From Paracoccaceae bacterium (GTDB lineage: Bacteria; Pseudomonadota; Alphaproteobacteria; Rhodobacterales; Rhodobacteraceae), in contig JAOTXT010000023.1 in assembly GCA_029862205.1 (NCBI GenBank), positions 1 through 60,459 of the forward strand: a stretch of 60,459 nucleotides of DNA, read 5' to 3'. A model generated the notes under the pieces. That model did not search any database. It saw only the letters and a list, made by a program, of their open reading frames with translations, and was not told where the DNA came from. Made by a program: the position numbers and the translations under genes. The number at the start of each line of letters is the position of its first letter. Position 1 is the stretch's first letter. Shown piece by piece: positions 27,933 through 36,282 of this stretch.

Positions 27933-29470
27933 TGTCGGAAGCGACAAAGGTTGACGACCAAAGCCCAGAGGAAATGGAGGAAAAACCTTCGATTTTCAGC
28001 CGGCTGTGCGGGATCTTTGGCAATCGGCAGAAGCGAGCCACGATTGTGCCAGCATCGACGCCGGCAACGCTCGTGGGGAGCGCGCGAATAGCCCCGGCCA
28101 CGCAAGTCTTCGAGCTTCGACTGGGTAACGTGGCCCTGGAATTCGAGCTTGACCTGCCGATGAGCGGGACGGTCACCCGCGGCAGCCGGGATTGGATCGT
28201 TCACGTCGGTGACGCATATTTCGAGGGCGTTCCGGAGTTTCTGAGCATCAGGGCCGGCGAAACGGTCCTCATTGGACGTGTGGACGACATGCAGACGCGG
28301 ATCTTCGGATTCGACCGCTCGGTGGCCGAGCGCCATGTCAAAGTCTCGAATGTCAGAGGCAGTCTGACGGTCGAATCGCTGGAGCCTGACCGCGCGACTA
28401 CAATCGCGGCGATCGCGTCCGATCGCCGCGCTTGGAACGTACGCCGTGAAAATCTTAAACGCTTGCCAGGCGTTCTCGGGCGACCGCTGACCGAGCTTGA
28501 CGGCGACGACGCACTGGAGATCTTGCGCGAGGTAAACGACATCCTCGCGGCCGAGGCCTACCGCGAACCGAACGACGACGGCGTGCCAGGCGGCATCATC
28601 AAATTGCCTGACGACAAGGCGATCGTCATCCTGGGGGACATACACACGCAGATGGACAATTTGCTGCGTGTGATCACCGAGGGCGGGTTGCTCGCTGCGC
28701 TGGAGCGTGATGACGTCTGCATGGTCTTCCTCGGCGACCTAGTCCACTGCGAGGAACCGGGGGAACTCGAGCGGATGGACACCTCGATCCTAATCCTCGA
28801 TATCTTCTGCACCCTGAAACGGCGATTTCCGGAAAACATCTTCTGTCTTCGCGGCAATCACGAGGATTTCTCCCCCGAAAGCGGAAAGGGCGGCGTGCCA
28901 CAGGGCGTATTGCTACGCCGATATATGAAAGAGCGTCGAGGCGCGGAATATGTCGCTGAGATCGAGCGCCTGTTCGATGGCCTCGCGTATATCGCACAGG
29001 GAATGGACTTCGCTGCATGTCATGGCGGTCCGGTGCGCTCAAGGGTAACACGCGACGCAATGGTCAACATCCGGCGCTATCCGGGCCTGCAAAACGAGGT
29101 CGTGTGGAACCGGCTGCGCCAGGCGGGCCGGCTCAACGGGTATGGCAAGGGTAGCGTCAAACGCTTCCGCCGAATGCTCGGTCTATCCAAGGAGGCGCCA
29201 GTGATCGTCGGTCATACGCCAATGTCCGCGACAGAAACACTGTGGCGTGATGTCGGGGGCATCAAAGCACATCATATCGTCTATTCGGCCCATACCGACC
29301 GCCTGGCCATCATGGTAATGCGCGACGGCGAGGCGCTAGCGTTGGAATTCACGCCCGAACCGGCCCTGGACATGCTGCGCGATGACATCAAGACGTCGAG
29401 CGACACGCCCGGGCAATCGGATGCGAAAGGGAAGGCGCCCCCAGCCGAAGCCGAGGGCGCAATCGAGTGA
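27929..29470 (+). CDS. FHA-like domain fused to PPP-type metallophosphoesterase
   Basis: A 513-residue cytoplasmic protein. Residues ~60-155 look like an FHA phosphothreonine-binding domain (LIGRVDD, then DRSVAERHVKVSNVRGSLTV). Residues ~230-475 are a calcineurin-like phosphoesterase: GDIH (236-239), GD (269-270), GNHE (309-312), His365 in CHGGP and His429 in GHTP. The DRG that follows GDxV in classical PPP enzymes is replaced here (GDLVHCEEP). The tail is Ala/Glu/Pro-rich. Being coupled to the P-loop gene and next to ppk1, it might dephosphorylate a protein or polyphosphate; this is inference. It is convergent with the Pit gene, 31 bp away. Confidence 0.8.
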   Translation: MMSEATKVDDQSPEEMEEKPSIFSRLCGIFGNRQKRATIVPASTPATLVGSARIAPATQVFELRLGNVALEFELDLPMSGTVTRGSRDWIVHVGDAYFEGVPEFLSIRAGETVLIGRVDDMQTRIFGFDRSVAERHVKVSNVRGSLTVESLEPDRATTIAAIASDRRAWNVRRENLKRLPGVLGRPLTELDGDDALEILREVNDILAAEAYREPNDDGVPGGIIKLPDDKAIVILGDIHTQMDNLLRVITEGGLLAALERDDVCMVFLGDLVHCEEPGELERMDTSILILDIFCTLKRRFPENIFCLRGNHEDFSPESGKGGVPQGVLLRRYMKERRGAEYVAEIERLFDGLAYIAQGMDFAACHGGPVRSRVTRDAMVNIRRYPGLQNEVVWNRLRQAGRLNGYGKGSVKRFRRMLGLSKEAPVIVGHTPMSATETLWRDVGGIKAHHIVYSAHTDRLAIMVMRDGEALALEFTPEPALDMLRDDIKTSSDTPGQSDAKGKAPPAEAEGAIE

Positions 29471-29501
29471 TCGTCGAACGCCGCCTAGATCGGCTTGCCG
29501 G

Positions 29502-30767
29502 CTAGATAAACATGCCGCGCAACATGAAGAAAATCAGTGCCGACAGGACACCGCCGACGGGCAGCGTGATGATCCAGGACATGATGATGCCGCCGATCAC
29601 GCGCAGGTCGATCGCACCGATGCCGCGCGCGATGCCCACGCCAATGACCCCGCCAACCGCGATATGCGTGGTCGAAACCGGCATGCCGGTGCGCGAGGCC
29701 AGCACGACTGTGGTCGCCGCGGCCATGGTCGCGCAGAAACCGCGCGTCGGCGTCAGTTCGGTGATCTTGGTGCCGATGGTGCGCATCACTTTGTAGCCGT
29801 AGGTCGCCAAGCCGATGACGATGCCGGCGCCGCCGATGGCAAGAAGCCAGGTGGGCATCTCCGACTTTTGGGCGAGTTCGCCTCCCGAATTGACGAGACC
29901 GACGACAGCGGCCATCGGGCCGACGCCATTGGCGACATCGTTCGAACCATGCGCAAAGGCCATGCCACTTGCGGTGAAAAGCATCATCGGAACGAAGACC
30001 TTTTCCACGCTGGCATAGTGGAAGTCCTTGTCCGCCTCCTTGTCGATCTTGACCCGCTGGATCAGCAGATAGCCAATGAAGGCAAAGATGAGGCCCACCA
30101 CTGCGGCGGCCGCAAAGCTTTGGGGCGCGGTCAGTTCGAGCTTCAGGTGTTTGAGTCCTTTGAACAGCGTCACAAGTGCCATGATGAAGCCGACCAAAAA
30201 CACATAAACTGGGCCCCAGCGTTTGGCTGATTGGAACGGAGTTTCCGAATCCAGGATCAGCCGGCGGATGCTCAGCATCAGGACGAAGGCGATCGCGCCA
30301 CCCAAGACCGGTGAGACCACCCAACTCGCAACAATCTGACCAATCTTGCCCCATTTGACCGCGTCCATGCCAATCCCGGCGATGGCGAATCCGACCACGG
30401 CACCGACGATCGAATGAGTTGTCGAGACCGGCCAGCCGCGCGTCGAGGCGGCCATCAGCCAAATGGCGGCGGCAAGCAAGGCCGCAAGCATTCCAAAGAC
30501 CAATACCTCTGGATTGTCGGCAATGGGTGTCGGGTCGATGATCCCTTTGCGGATCGTCGCGGTGACATGTCCGCCCGCGAGGAAGGCGCCGCCGAACTCG
30601 AAGATAGCGGCGATTATGATGGCGGTCGTGACAGTGATCGCACCGGAACCAACCGAGGTCCCCATGACATTAGCCACATCATTAGCGCCAATTCCCCAGC
30701 ACATATAGAGGCCGAAGATCACTGCGATGATGATTAGAACTTGCCCGTGGGTTGCGATGATATCCAC
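29502..30767 (-). CDS. Inorganic phosphate transporter, Pit family (long form)
   Basis: A 421-residue inner-membrane permease with about ten hydrophobic segments. It has the two Pit signature repeats: GANDVANVMGTSVGSGAI near residue 23 and HGSNDVANGVGPMAAV near 255. The paired TRGWPVSTTHSIVGAVVG and RTGMPVSTTHIAVGGVIG loops are also present. Pit carriers import metal-phosphate with protons at low affinity. The GTG at 30767 is chosen because AATCTGGGGAG sits 8 bp before it and it follows the DUF47 stop by 16 bp. It forms a DUF47-pit operon with the next gene. Confidence 0.92.
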   Translation of the reverse strand: MDIIATHGQVLIIIAVIFGLYMCWGIGANDVANVMGTSVGSGAITVTTAIIIAAIFEFGGAFLAGGHVTATIRKGIIDPTPIADNPEVLVFGMLAALLAAAIWLMAASTRGWPVSTTHSIVGAVVGFAIAGIGMDAVKWGKIGQIVASWVVSPVLGGAIAFVLMLSIRRLILDSETPFQSAKRWGPVYVFLVGFIMALVTLFKGLKHLKLELTAPQSFAAAAVVGLIFAFIGYLLIQRVKIDKEADKDFHYASVEKVFVPMMLFTASGMAFAHGSNDVANGVGPMAAVVGLVNSGGELAQKSEMPTWLLAIGGAGIVIGLATYGYKVMRTIGTKITELTPTRGFCATMAAATTVVLASRTGMPVSTTHIAVGGVIGVGIARGIGAIDLRVIGGIIMSWIITLPVGGVLSALIFFMLRGMFI

Positions 30768-30783
30768 AAATCTTCTCCCCAGA

Positions 30784-31464
30784 TTAACGCGCGAGCAGCA
30801 GCCGTAGGCGGTTACCGACTTTCTCGGCATAATCAGCGAGGTCACCGATCATGGTGATCAGGTCGTACCAGAATACGACGGAAACCGGCTTCATTTGGTC
30901 TTCGTGGATGAAGAGGCTGCGCGCCAGTTCGATGCCCATCTGATCGGTGTCGGACTCAATCTTGTTCAATTGCTCGACCATCTCGATCACGGTGTCGGAA
31001 TCGCGACCGCGGAACCCGGTCTCTACCAGCTCGTCGAGGCACTCGATGATGCGTGACGCCTGATTGCACGCTTCCACACAGCGCCGAACCAGGTTCATGA
31101 GCGGCTGCTCCATTCCGTCCAAGACCTCCATCTTTCGCTCGAACAGAAGACCGGCGATGTCTTGCGCGGTATCCGCGATCGAGTCCTGGAGGTCGAGGAG
31201 CTCGAGCAGGTCACGCCGGTCGACCGGCATGAACAGACTCTTGGGCAGATGGGCGCGCAGCTCGTTCTTGATGTCGTCAGCTTCGCTTTCCAGCTCGAAG
31301 ATCCGGTCCTTGATGGCGCCGATCTTCTCTTGGTCGCCCTCGCATAGCGCCTCGAAGAGCTTGGTTACCTGGGCCGCGCACTTCTTGACCGTGCGCATGT
31401 GCTCTTGCATCGGCTTGAAGGGCGACTTCCCGAACAATGTTGCAAAAGGTATGGATCTTGCCAT
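30784..31464 (-). CDS. DUF47 (TIGR00153, PhoU-like) protein
   Basis: A 226-residue all-helical protein. It starts MARSIPFATLFGKSPFKPMQ and has the family core ELESEADDIKNELRAHLPKS, then FMPVDRRDLLELLDLQDSIAD. The ATG at 31464 follows GGGAGG at ideal spacing and is preferred over one five codons upstream. DUF47 proteins are encoded with Pit transporters and are thought to regulate them, in the way PhoU acts on Pst; here pit follows after 16 bp. The conserved acidic and Arg residues suggest metal binding. Confidence 0.88.
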   Translation of the reverse strand: MARSIPFATLFGKSPFKPMQEHMRTVKKCAAQVTKLFEALCEGDQEKIGAIKDRIFELESEADDIKNELRAHLPKSLFMPVDRRDLLELLDLQDSIADTAQDIAGLLFERKMEVLDGMEQPLMNLVRRCVEACNQASRIIECLDELVETGFRGRDSDTVIEMVEQLNKIESDTDQMGIELARSLFIHEDQMKPVSVVFWYDLITMIGDLADYAEKVGNRLRLLLAR

Positions 31465-31584
31465 TCGCCAACCTCCCAAGATTACGGCATCAAAGACCTT
31501 CCGGATTGCCGCGTTGGGCGGTCGGCGATTTCGCGCTCAGGGCATTGCGCGAATAGGCCGGGACCGCTGCGGCGCCCAATGTCA

Positions 31585-31608
31585 CTGCCGACACTCGAGT
31601 GTCGGCAG
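31585..31608. promoter_or_regulatory. Perfect 24-bp palindrome
   Basis: A 12+12 perfect inverted repeat with no loop, centred on CTCGAG. It lies between the HHH-lysine protein gene (stop at 31654, minus) and the DUF47 gene (start at 31464, minus). It could be a terminator for the first or an operator for the second. There is no T-tract, and a loopless palindrome favours a dimeric protein site. Confidence 0.45.
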
Positions 31609-31653
31609 GCAGCCTCCGGCCCGCTCATATGAATGAACCGGCCGGGATCAACT

Positions 31654-32001
31654 TCACTTTTTTCCCTTCTTCTTACTGTTCTTTTTCTTCTTGGACTTTC
31701 TGCCCTTTAGCTTAATCTCTTTCTTCTTTCCGCTCTTCCCTTTTTTGTTTTTCTTCGTTTTCTTGCCCTTCTTTTTGCCCGCGCTGGCTTCCATGTTCGA
31801 TGCGCGGACGATCGATGCACCGTTCAAGAGCTCCTGGGCGGCGGTGATCAGGGAATGCGCACGGATTTGGCCGATCTTCGGCACGACGGTCAGATCGGCG
31901 ACGCACGCGTTTGCAACGTCCTTCACTTTGACAAATCCATGTTTGGCGAGCAGCCCGGCGGATGCAGGACCAATCCCTTTGATCTTCGCTGTTTCAGACA
32001 T
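31654..32001 (-). CDS. Helix-hairpin-helix protein with lysine-rich C-terminal tail
   Basis: A 115-residue protein. Residues ~5-60 contain HhH-type motifs (IKGIGPASAGLLAKHG, then PKIGQIRAHSLITAAQEL), as in small DUF4332-like or RuvA-type DNA-binding modules. Residues 76-115 are an extreme polybasic tail with 25 Lys in 40 residues (such as KGRKSKKKKNSKKKGKK). A good ribosome site (GAGAGG) precedes the ATG. The tail could bind DNA, RNA or polyphosphate. The divergent region upstream has two FNR/FixK-type boxes. No family with this exact architecture was recognised. Confidence 0.75.
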   Translation of the reverse strand: MSETAKIKGIGPASAGLLAKHGFVKVKDVANACVADLTVVPKIGQIRAHSLITAAQELLNGASIVRASNMEASAGKKKGKKTKKNKKGKSGKKKEIKLKGRKSKKKKNSKKKGKK

Positions 32002-32211
32002 ACAATTACCTCTCTCGAGCAAGACGCAGTCCTTCGAGCGCGCTCGGAAGAATTCGCCATGCCACCTCGTATTGACGCCCCGTCCGGGTGCAGCGCAGCA
32101 CTACCGCGCCTCGGCAGGCGAGAATTATCGAGGATGGAGCGAAGTCTTGTATCCCCCGATCAAACTCTTTTTTGTTCGACAGTTCGGTAGAATAGGTTCG
32201 GGGGGCGCCTT

Positions 32212-32225
32212 TTGATGTATGTCAA
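32212..32225. promoter_or_regulatory. FNR/FixK-type box facing the HHH-lysine gene
   Basis: TTGATGTATGTCAA matches TTGA-N6-TCAA. On the minus strand a -10-like TATTCT lies at 32194-32189, at the same distance as in the ppk1 promoter, so this box would serve the leftward HHH-lysine gene. Confidence 0.5.
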
Positions 32226-32300
32226 AGGGTGGTGACCTTGGCCAACTGCCCGCACATCACCCGCGGTTTTGCGCCGATCAGTCCGCTGGGCGCAGCGTGA

Positions 32301-32314
32301 TTGACTGACATCAA
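32301..32314. promoter_or_regulatory. FNR/FixK-type box facing the CNNM-ppk2 genes
   Basis: TTGACTGACATCAA matches TTGA-N6-TCAA, 142 bp before the first CNNM start. A weak -10-like TATGGT is at 32336-32341. It would serve the rightward CNNM-CNNM-ppk2 operon. Confidence 0.45.
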
Positions 32315-32455
32315 TGACGGATTCCCGGCACTTCGTATGGTCTTCGCGTTGGTCTTTCGGAGCCGCTAACCCGCCTTGCACGGTATCAGGCTTCGCGAGG
32401 GCGAGTTTCGGCATGCCGATCGTGCTGCCGTCGGAACCACTATGCGCGGGCCGGG

Positions 32456-33838
32456 ATGGAATACGTCGGTTTCAATCTCATGTCCTACTGGGCACAGGTC
32501 GCCGATTTCTTTTCGGTTGATCCGGCACGCCTGGCCGAACCGGACATGATAGTCAGGCTGACGCTACAAGTCTTCCTGTTTGGATGCTCAGCGTTCTTCT
32601 CAGGTTCGGAGACGGCGCTCTTTTCGCTCTCGCGGCTGGACCTGCAAAAGCTGCGTCGCGAACGTCATCCCAAATCCGAGACCCTGCATGCGTTGCTGGA
32701 CGAGCCGCGGCGCCTGATCATCTCGATCCTCTGCGGCAACGAACTGGTCAACATCGCGGCAACGATCAACATGGCGGGCATCCTGTTCGTGCTGTTCGGA
32801 ACCGAGCGCGCCGGATGGATCAATATCATCGTGATGTTCCCCCTGCTCCTGCTATTCGGAGAAGTCACGCCCAAAACGATCGCCGCCAGCAATCCGATCC
32901 GCGTCAGCACTGCATTGGTGGCAACACCGCTCGAGCATTGGAGCCGGTTGATCACGCCGCTCCGGCGCGCCGTTCGCCTAATCTCCGGCCGCATTACCAC
33001 CTGGATCGTTGGCGACGAGCGGGCGCCCGAGAACATTCTCCGCGTCGATGAATTCCGGGCCGTTCTCGAGGACGTCGCTGACGAGGGGGTATTGGATGCG
33101 ACCGAGCGCGTGCTGATCGACAACCTCCTGGAAGCGGGTGAAACCGAAATCGTCGAGATCATGACGCCCAGGACGCGCATCGAGTTCCTGGACATCGAAA
33201 CGCCGGTGCCGGAGATGTTCGAGCAGTTCAAGGTGCTGCAACATCCCCGAGTTCCGGTCTGTCGCGACCGCACGGATAATTTCCTGGGTTTCCTGCATGC
33301 CGAGGACGTCCTCAAACTGACGATGGACAGTGCGGACCTCGGCGCTCTGCGCCCAGAAGACGTTATGCACGCGCCCGTGGTGGTGCCCCCAACCAAGAAT
33401 GTCGATGAGATGTTCGACTTCTTTCAGGCCAACAATGCACGCGCGGCCATCGTCCTCAACGAATTCGGCGGCGTCGAGGGCCTGATTACCATGCGCGATA
33501 TAATCAAGTTCATCTTCGGAGAGATCTCGGAGAACGTCTCGAGCCAGGCCTACTACAAGGAAGACGACCAGAACGTCTACGAGGTTCCGGGCGACATGAA
33601 GCTGACCGATTTCAACGATCTCACGAATTTTGGAATCGAAGATCCGCGGATGACGACGATCGCTGGCGTGGTGTTCCGGCATCTCGACCGCTTGCCGCGC
33701 TCGGGCGACTCGGTCGTAATCGACGGGTATACGGCGACCGTGCTGGAAATGGAGGGTCACCGCGTCGCTAGCGTGCGTATCGTGAAGAGCGCAGATCCGA
33801 CCGATTTCCCCGAAACCGCAAGGGCACAGGAGAAATAG
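32456..33838 (+). CDS. CNNM/CorC-type transporter (DUF21-CBS-CorC_HlyC), paralogue 1
   Basis: A 460-residue membrane protein. The DUF21 transmembrane domain (residues ~35-220) starts at FLFGCSAFFSGSETALFSLS and includes LLFGEVTPKTIAASNP. A CBS pair (~235-365) includes EIMTPRTRIEFLDIE and NARAAIVLNEFGGVEGLITMRD. A C-terminal CorC_HlyC domain has DFNDLTNFGIED. The family exports or exchanges Mg2+/Co2+ and is often mis-named hemolysin. The next paralogue starts 2 bp later and ppk2 follows, so all three probably share one mRNA. Mg2+ is the usual counter-ion of polyphosphate, so a role in Mg2+ balance is plausible. Confidence 0.88.
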   Translation: MEYVGFNLMSYWAQVADFFSVDPARLAEPDMIVRLTLQVFLFGCSAFFSGSETALFSLSRLDLQKLRRERHPKSETLHALLDEPRRLIISILCGNELVNIAATINMAGILFVLFGTERAGWINIIVMFPLLLLFGEVTPKTIAASNPIRVSTALVATPLEHWSRLITPLRRAVRLISGRITTWIVGDERAPENILRVDEFRAVLEDVADEGVLDATERVLIDNLLEAGETEIVEIMTPRTRIEFLDIETPVPEMFEQFKVLQHPRVPVCRDRTDNFLGFLHAEDVLKLTMDSADLGALRPEDVMHAPVVVPPTKNVDEMFDFFQANNARAAIVLNEFGGVEGLITMRDIIKFIFGEISENVSSQAYYKEDDQNVYEVPGDMKLTDFNDLTNFGIEDPRMTTIAGVVFRHLDRLPRSGDSVVIDGYTATVLEMEGHRVASVRIVKSADPTDFPETARAQEK

Positions 33839-33840
33839 GC

Positions 33841-35130
33841 ATGGATTCGTTCGCCACAATTCTTCTGATGATCGTGCTCCTGCTTTTGAAGGGCTTCTTC
33901 TCGGGTTCCGAGATCGCGCTCGTCAATGCCGACAAGATCAAGCTTCGTCATGCGGCGAAACAGGGGAACCGGGGGGCCGAATTGGCCATGAAGCTTCTGC
34001 AGAAGCCGGAAATTTTGCTCAGCACGACCCTGGTCGGGACCAATATCAGCACCATCGCGCTCACAACCGTCGGCACCCTGCTGATGATCGAGTTGGTCGG
34101 GCGCCAAGGCGAACTCGTCGCGCTTCTGGCCTTCACGCCGCTTTTCCTGGTGGCGGGCGAAATCGTGCCGAAGAGCGTCTATCAGCAGAAAACCTCCGCC
34201 CTCACCCCGGTGATCATCTTCCCGCTGAACTGGAGCGCGAAGCTGTTCTATCCAGTGATCTTCCTGTTTTCCCGGATCGCACGCTTCTGCGCGCGTCTGG
34301 CCGGGGCCGGGCGGATGGAACAGACCTTCTTCATTACCCGTGAACAATTGCGCACGCTGGTCGACATGGCCGAGCAGAGTGCGGCGCTCAGCGAGACCAA
34401 CCGTGGTCGCATCCGCCGGGTGATCCGTTTTGCGGACACGACGGTCGCCGAGGCGATGGTGCCGATCGCTCAGGTTGTTGCCATCGACGGCGCCAATATC
34501 GGCAAGAAGAGCATGCGCACAGCCATCGATCTAGTACGCAAGCACGGGTTCAACCGTTTGCCGGTCTACGAGAACAACACTTCGAACATCACCGGCATCG
34601 TCACGCTGACGACCTGGGCGATGCTGGCCAATCACTCGACCAAGAAGTCAATCTCGGACCTCGTGAAACCGGCGCTCTACGTCGCGCCAAACCAGACCAT
34701 CGACAGGCTGCTTCCAGAACTTCGCCAGCGCGAGGACCATATGGCGATCGTCGTCAACGAGTTCGGCTCCGCGATCGGCATGATCACCATGGAGGACATC
34801 GTCGAGGAGGTGTTGGGCGAAATCGACGTGGGCTACGACTTCGAGGAATACAAGCCGAAGCGGCGCAACGAGTTCACGGTGATCGGCGACGACGCGTACC
34901 TAATGGATTCCCGGGTTGCGATCTCCGAGGCCAATGATGTACTGGGCGTCCATTTTCCAGCGACGGAGTTCCACACCTTGGGCGGCTTGGTCATGGCACG
35001 GCTGAAGCACATTCCTCGCGAGGGCGACTACGTCGTTGAACTAGGATATCGGCTCACCGTCGTTGAGGCGACGGACCGAGCGCTTGTGACACTGCGCGTC
35101 GAACCGAATGCGGACGCGAAGGCCGGGTAG
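33841..35130 (+). CDS. CNNM/CorC-type transporter, paralogue 2
   Basis: A 429-residue member of the same family. DUF21 is at residues ~5-185 (LLLKGFFSGSEIALVNADKI, VAGEIVPKSVYQQK). The CBS pair is at ~205-330 (AMVPIAQVVAIDGANIG, then MAIVVNEFGSAIGMITMEDI), with CorC_HlyC to the end. It is clearly diverged from paralogue 1, so it is not a recent duplicate. CNNM proteins form dimers; the two could form a heterodimer, which is inference. Confidence 0.88.
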   Translation: MDSFATILLMIVLLLLKGFFSGSEIALVNADKIKLRHAAKQGNRGAELAMKLLQKPEILLSTTLVGTNISTIALTTVGTLLMIELVGRQGELVALLAFTPLFLVAGEIVPKSVYQQKTSALTPVIIFPLNWSAKLFYPVIFLFSRIARFCARLAGAGRMEQTFFITREQLRTLVDMAEQSAALSETNRGRIRRVIRFADTTVAEAMVPIAQVVAIDGANIGKKSMRTAIDLVRKHGFNRLPVYENNTSNITGIVTLTTWAMLANHSTKKSISDLVKPALYVAPNQTIDRLLPELRQREDHMAIVVNEFGSAIGMITMEDIVEEVLGEIDVGYDFEEYKPKRRNEFTVIGDDAYLMDSRVAISEANDVLGVHFPATEFHTLGGLVMARLKHIPREGDYVVELGYRLTVVEATDRALVTLRVEPNADAKAG

Positions 35131-35264
35131 CGGCGCCAGCAGGCACATGTGTGAGCGAATGGGATAAAAAAGCAGCGCGCGCAAAGCGCCGGGTTCAGCC
35201 GCGATCAACCGGCAGAGAAAGAGGTGAGATCAAACCGCACCGATGCCGCCAAAGGGAGGCCGAA

Positions 35265-36176
35265 ATGACTAAGAAACAAGAAAAAGTATCGTTGCCGGAA
35301 CAGGAAGAGGTAGATCCGCGGATCGATGAACCGGCGCATGAGGACAGGTCCGCGCATGTCAGCTCAGACATCAAGGCGGACAAGAAGAAGATCCCGAGAA
35401 AGGTTTACGAATCCGAACTGGCCAAGCTTCAGATCGAGTTGGTCAAGCTGCAGGAATGGGTAAAAGCCACCGGATTGAAGATCGTTGTCCTTTTCGAGGG
35501 CCGCGATGCCGCCGGCAAGGGCGGCACCATCAAGCGGATGACCGAGCCGTTGAACCCTCGGGTATGCCGCGTCGTAGCGTTGAGCACGCCGACCGAACGC
35601 GAGAAAACCCAGTGGTATTTCCAGCGGTATGTCGCGCATCTGCCGGCCGCGGGCGAGATCGTACTGTTCGACCGAAGCTGGTACAACCGCGCCGGCGTCG
35701 AACGGGTAATGGGCTTCTGCACTGATGCCGAATACGAGGAGTTTATGCGCTCATGCCCGGAATTCGAGCGGATGCTCGTGCGCTCTGGGATCAAGCTCAT
35801 CAAATACTGGTTCTCGGTCAGCGACGAGGAACAGGAGCGCCGTTTCCAGCGCCGCCTCACGGATCCGACCAAGCGCTGGAAGCTTAGCCCGATGGATCTG
35901 GAATCGCGCCGGCGCTGGGTCGAATACTCAAAGGCAAAGGACACGATGCTCGCGCATACGGACATCAAGCAAGCGCCATGGTACGTGGTCGAAGCGGACG
36001 TCAAGAAACGCGCACGATTGAGTTGCATCAGCCACTTCCTGAGCCTCATTCCCTATGAGGATCTCACACCTGAACCGATCGAACTTCCGCCGCGGTCCGA
36101 AGACCGCAGCTATGTGCGACCGCCGATGAGCGACCAGACCGTGGTGCCGGATCACTATGATGGGATAGAGGACTAG
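35265..36176 (+). CDS. ppk2: Polyphosphate kinase 2 (PPK2, class I-like)
   Basis: A 303-residue enzyme. After a charged ~45-residue N terminus come Walker A FEGRDAAGKGGTIKRM (residues 77-92), the WYFQRYVAHLPAAGEI segment, and Walker B VLFDRSWYNRAGVERVMGF (133-151). The lid-module SDEEQERRFQRRL follows. PPK2 transfers phosphate between polyphosphate and nucleoside diphosphates or monophosphates, often in the direction of nucleotide synthesis. The ATG at 35265 with AAAGGGAGGC is preferred to a GTG 38 codons upstream. It is third in the CNNM-CNNM-ppk2 run and convergent with the Na/Pi gene. Confidence 0.92.
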   Translation: MTKKQEKVSLPEQEEVDPRIDEPAHEDRSAHVSSDIKADKKKIPRKVYESELAKLQIELVKLQEWVKATGLKIVVLFEGRDAAGKGGTIKRMTEPLNPRVCRVVALSTPTEREKTQWYFQRYVAHLPAAGEIVLFDRSWYNRAGVERVMGFCTDAEYEEFMRSCPEFERMLVRSGIKLIKYWFSVSDEEQERRFQRRLTDPTKRWKLSPMDLESRRRWVEYSKAKDTMLAHTDIKQAPWYVVEADVKKRARLSCISHFLSLIPYEDLTPEPIELPPRSEDRSYVRPPMSDQTVVPDHYDGIED

Positions 36177-36282
36177 GATCTGTACCCAATTGATGGATTC
36201 CGTCGTAGTGGGTGATGGGATTCAAGCTCTCCATTGGCATGGAGGTCTGGATGACCGTGAGGCACTTTTATCCGGCTTCCGC

